The position numbers were made by a program, and so were the translations under genes. Positions 63,692 to 64,000 of a stretch of DNA of 64,000 bases are shown here, one piece after another. Source of the DNA: Lactobacillus kimbladii (GTDB lineage Bacteria; Bacillota; Bacilli; Lactobacillales; Lactobacillaceae); assembly GCF_000970755.1 (NCBI RefSeq), contig NZ_KQ034007.1, forward strand, positions 1,032,980-1,096,979, written 5' to 3'. Every line of letters begins with the position of its first letter. Position 1 is the first letter of the stretch. The notes beneath the pieces were generated by a model. It did no database searches, was not told where the DNA came from, and worked only from the letters and a program-made list of their open reading frames with translations.

Positions 63692-63795
63692 TATTGCTAT
63701 CTAGTGTGTATACTGATTTAATTGCTTTTTCCGATATTACATCAAGCAAATACACAACAAACACGCACTTGTTCAATTTAGAAGAAAATGGCAAG

Positions 63796-63823
63796 TTGAA
63801 AAAATATTCAGTTAAGGTATAAT
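63796..63823 (+). promoter_or_regulatory. Promoter of tRNA-Ser
   Basis: TTGAAA (63796-63801), 16 bp, TATAAT (63818-63823), placing the transcript start a few bases before the tRNA. Confidence 0.7.
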
Positions 63824-63835
63824 GTTATTCGTTAT

Positions 63836-63925
63836 GGAGAGTTGGCAGAGTGGTAATGCACCGGACTCGAAATCCGGCGAACCAAGTTTTTCCTTGGCGC
63901 GCAGGTTCAAATCCTGTACTCTCCT
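63836..63925 (+). tRNA. tRNA-Ser (CGA)
   Basis: A class II tRNA with acceptor GGAGAGT (63836-63842) pairing ACTCTCC (63918-63924), and D-arm GCAGAGTGGTAATGC. The anticodon stem CCGGA/TCCGG holds CTCGAAA, so the anticodon is CGA, reading TCG. A long variable arm (CCAAG/CTTGG) and a T-arm with GGTTCAAATCC complete it. The CCA end is not encoded. The base after the acceptor is T rather than the usual G of serine tRNAs. Confidence 0.93.
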
Positions 63926-63937
63926 TAAATTAAGTTA

Positions 63938-63970
63938 AAAAGCTTGTAGTATCACCTATTACAAGCTTTT
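63938..63970 (+). terminator. Terminator after tRNA-Ser
   Basis: AAAAGCTTGTA (63938-63948) pairs perfectly with 63960-63970 with an 11-nt loop; the right arm ends in T. Confidence 0.85.
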
Positions 63971-64000
63971 ATTATGTTCTCGCACGGCATAAAAATGATA

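Noticed and set aside
1-64000. CRISPR arrays, prophage genes or insertion sequences
   Set aside because: No regularly spaced repeats, integrase, transposase or terminal inverted repeats with target duplications were seen.

Overview
The window looks like a chromosomal segment from a low-GC lactic acid bacterium of Lactobacillus sensu stricto (acidophilus/delbrueckii-type). The evidence is a strong Shine-Dalgarno before nearly every gene, a secreted protein with lysine-rich SLAP-type surface repeats, T-box leaders on hisS-aspS, brnQ and metQ, a CopB-type ATPase, DhaKLM, and many PTS parts. No phage, insertion sequence or CRISPR array was seen. Species was not determined.

Layout. 1-8200: housekeeping and stress genes (era 3' truncated, ybeY, phoH, yqeY, rpsU, a PPDK-regulator homologue, msrA, yitT-like, msrB, aminotransferase, tpx, NUDIX). 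8270-16290: a minus-strand carbohydrate operon with a PRD regulator, a separate regulator-type EIIA, class II aldolase, fructose-type PTS IIA/IIB/IIC, a DUF4432 epimerase, D-lyxose isomerase and xylulokinase. 16450-24470: aspS, hisS with T-box, dtd, relA, prmA, and a YbaK/EbsC deacylase. 24600-36920: a citrate module with a CitI-like activator, citX, citFEDC, an alpha/beta hydrolase, a DASS anion transporter, an RraA-like protein, an LDH-fold malate dehydrogenase, fumarate reductase and fumarase. 37100-42900: CopB ATPase, brnQ with T-box, cutC, and an asparaginase-family hydrolase. 42990-49140: a second DASS transporter, two FAD+FMN flavoprotein reductases and a divergent LysR regulator. 49190-52180: glpF and dhaKLM. 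52350-64000: nitroreductase, SLAP protein, GT8, HU, metQNI with T-box, folA, a TipAS-like protein, pnuC, a Na+/H+ antiporter with a terminator-bearing leader, azlCD, a MerR/carboxymuconolactone-decarboxylase pair, and tRNA-Ser(CGA).

How the genes work together. The citrate block reads as a complete reductive route: import by DASS (possibly exchanged for succinate), cleavage by citrate lyase to acetate and oxaloacetate, then malate, fumarate and succinate, reoxidising NADH. The dehydrogenase has an LDH fold, but the residue that selects the substrate is Arg, as in malate dehydrogenase. The RraA-like protein could give an alternative exit to pyruvate. The neighbouring LysR/DASS2/double-flavoprotein locus resembles a second anaerobic electron-acceptor system. 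Both of its reductases have lost the His/Arg pair that binds fumarate but keep C-terminal covalent-FMN motifs, so their substrate is probably not fumarate. I consider this the best candidate for an undescribed system in the window.

The sugar operon is also unusual. It joins a 1-phosphate-type PTS and an aldolase to a lyxose/xylulose branch with no 1-phosphofructokinase. Its regulator appears to be a MtlR/LicR-type protein split so that the EIIA domain is a separate, overlapping gene.
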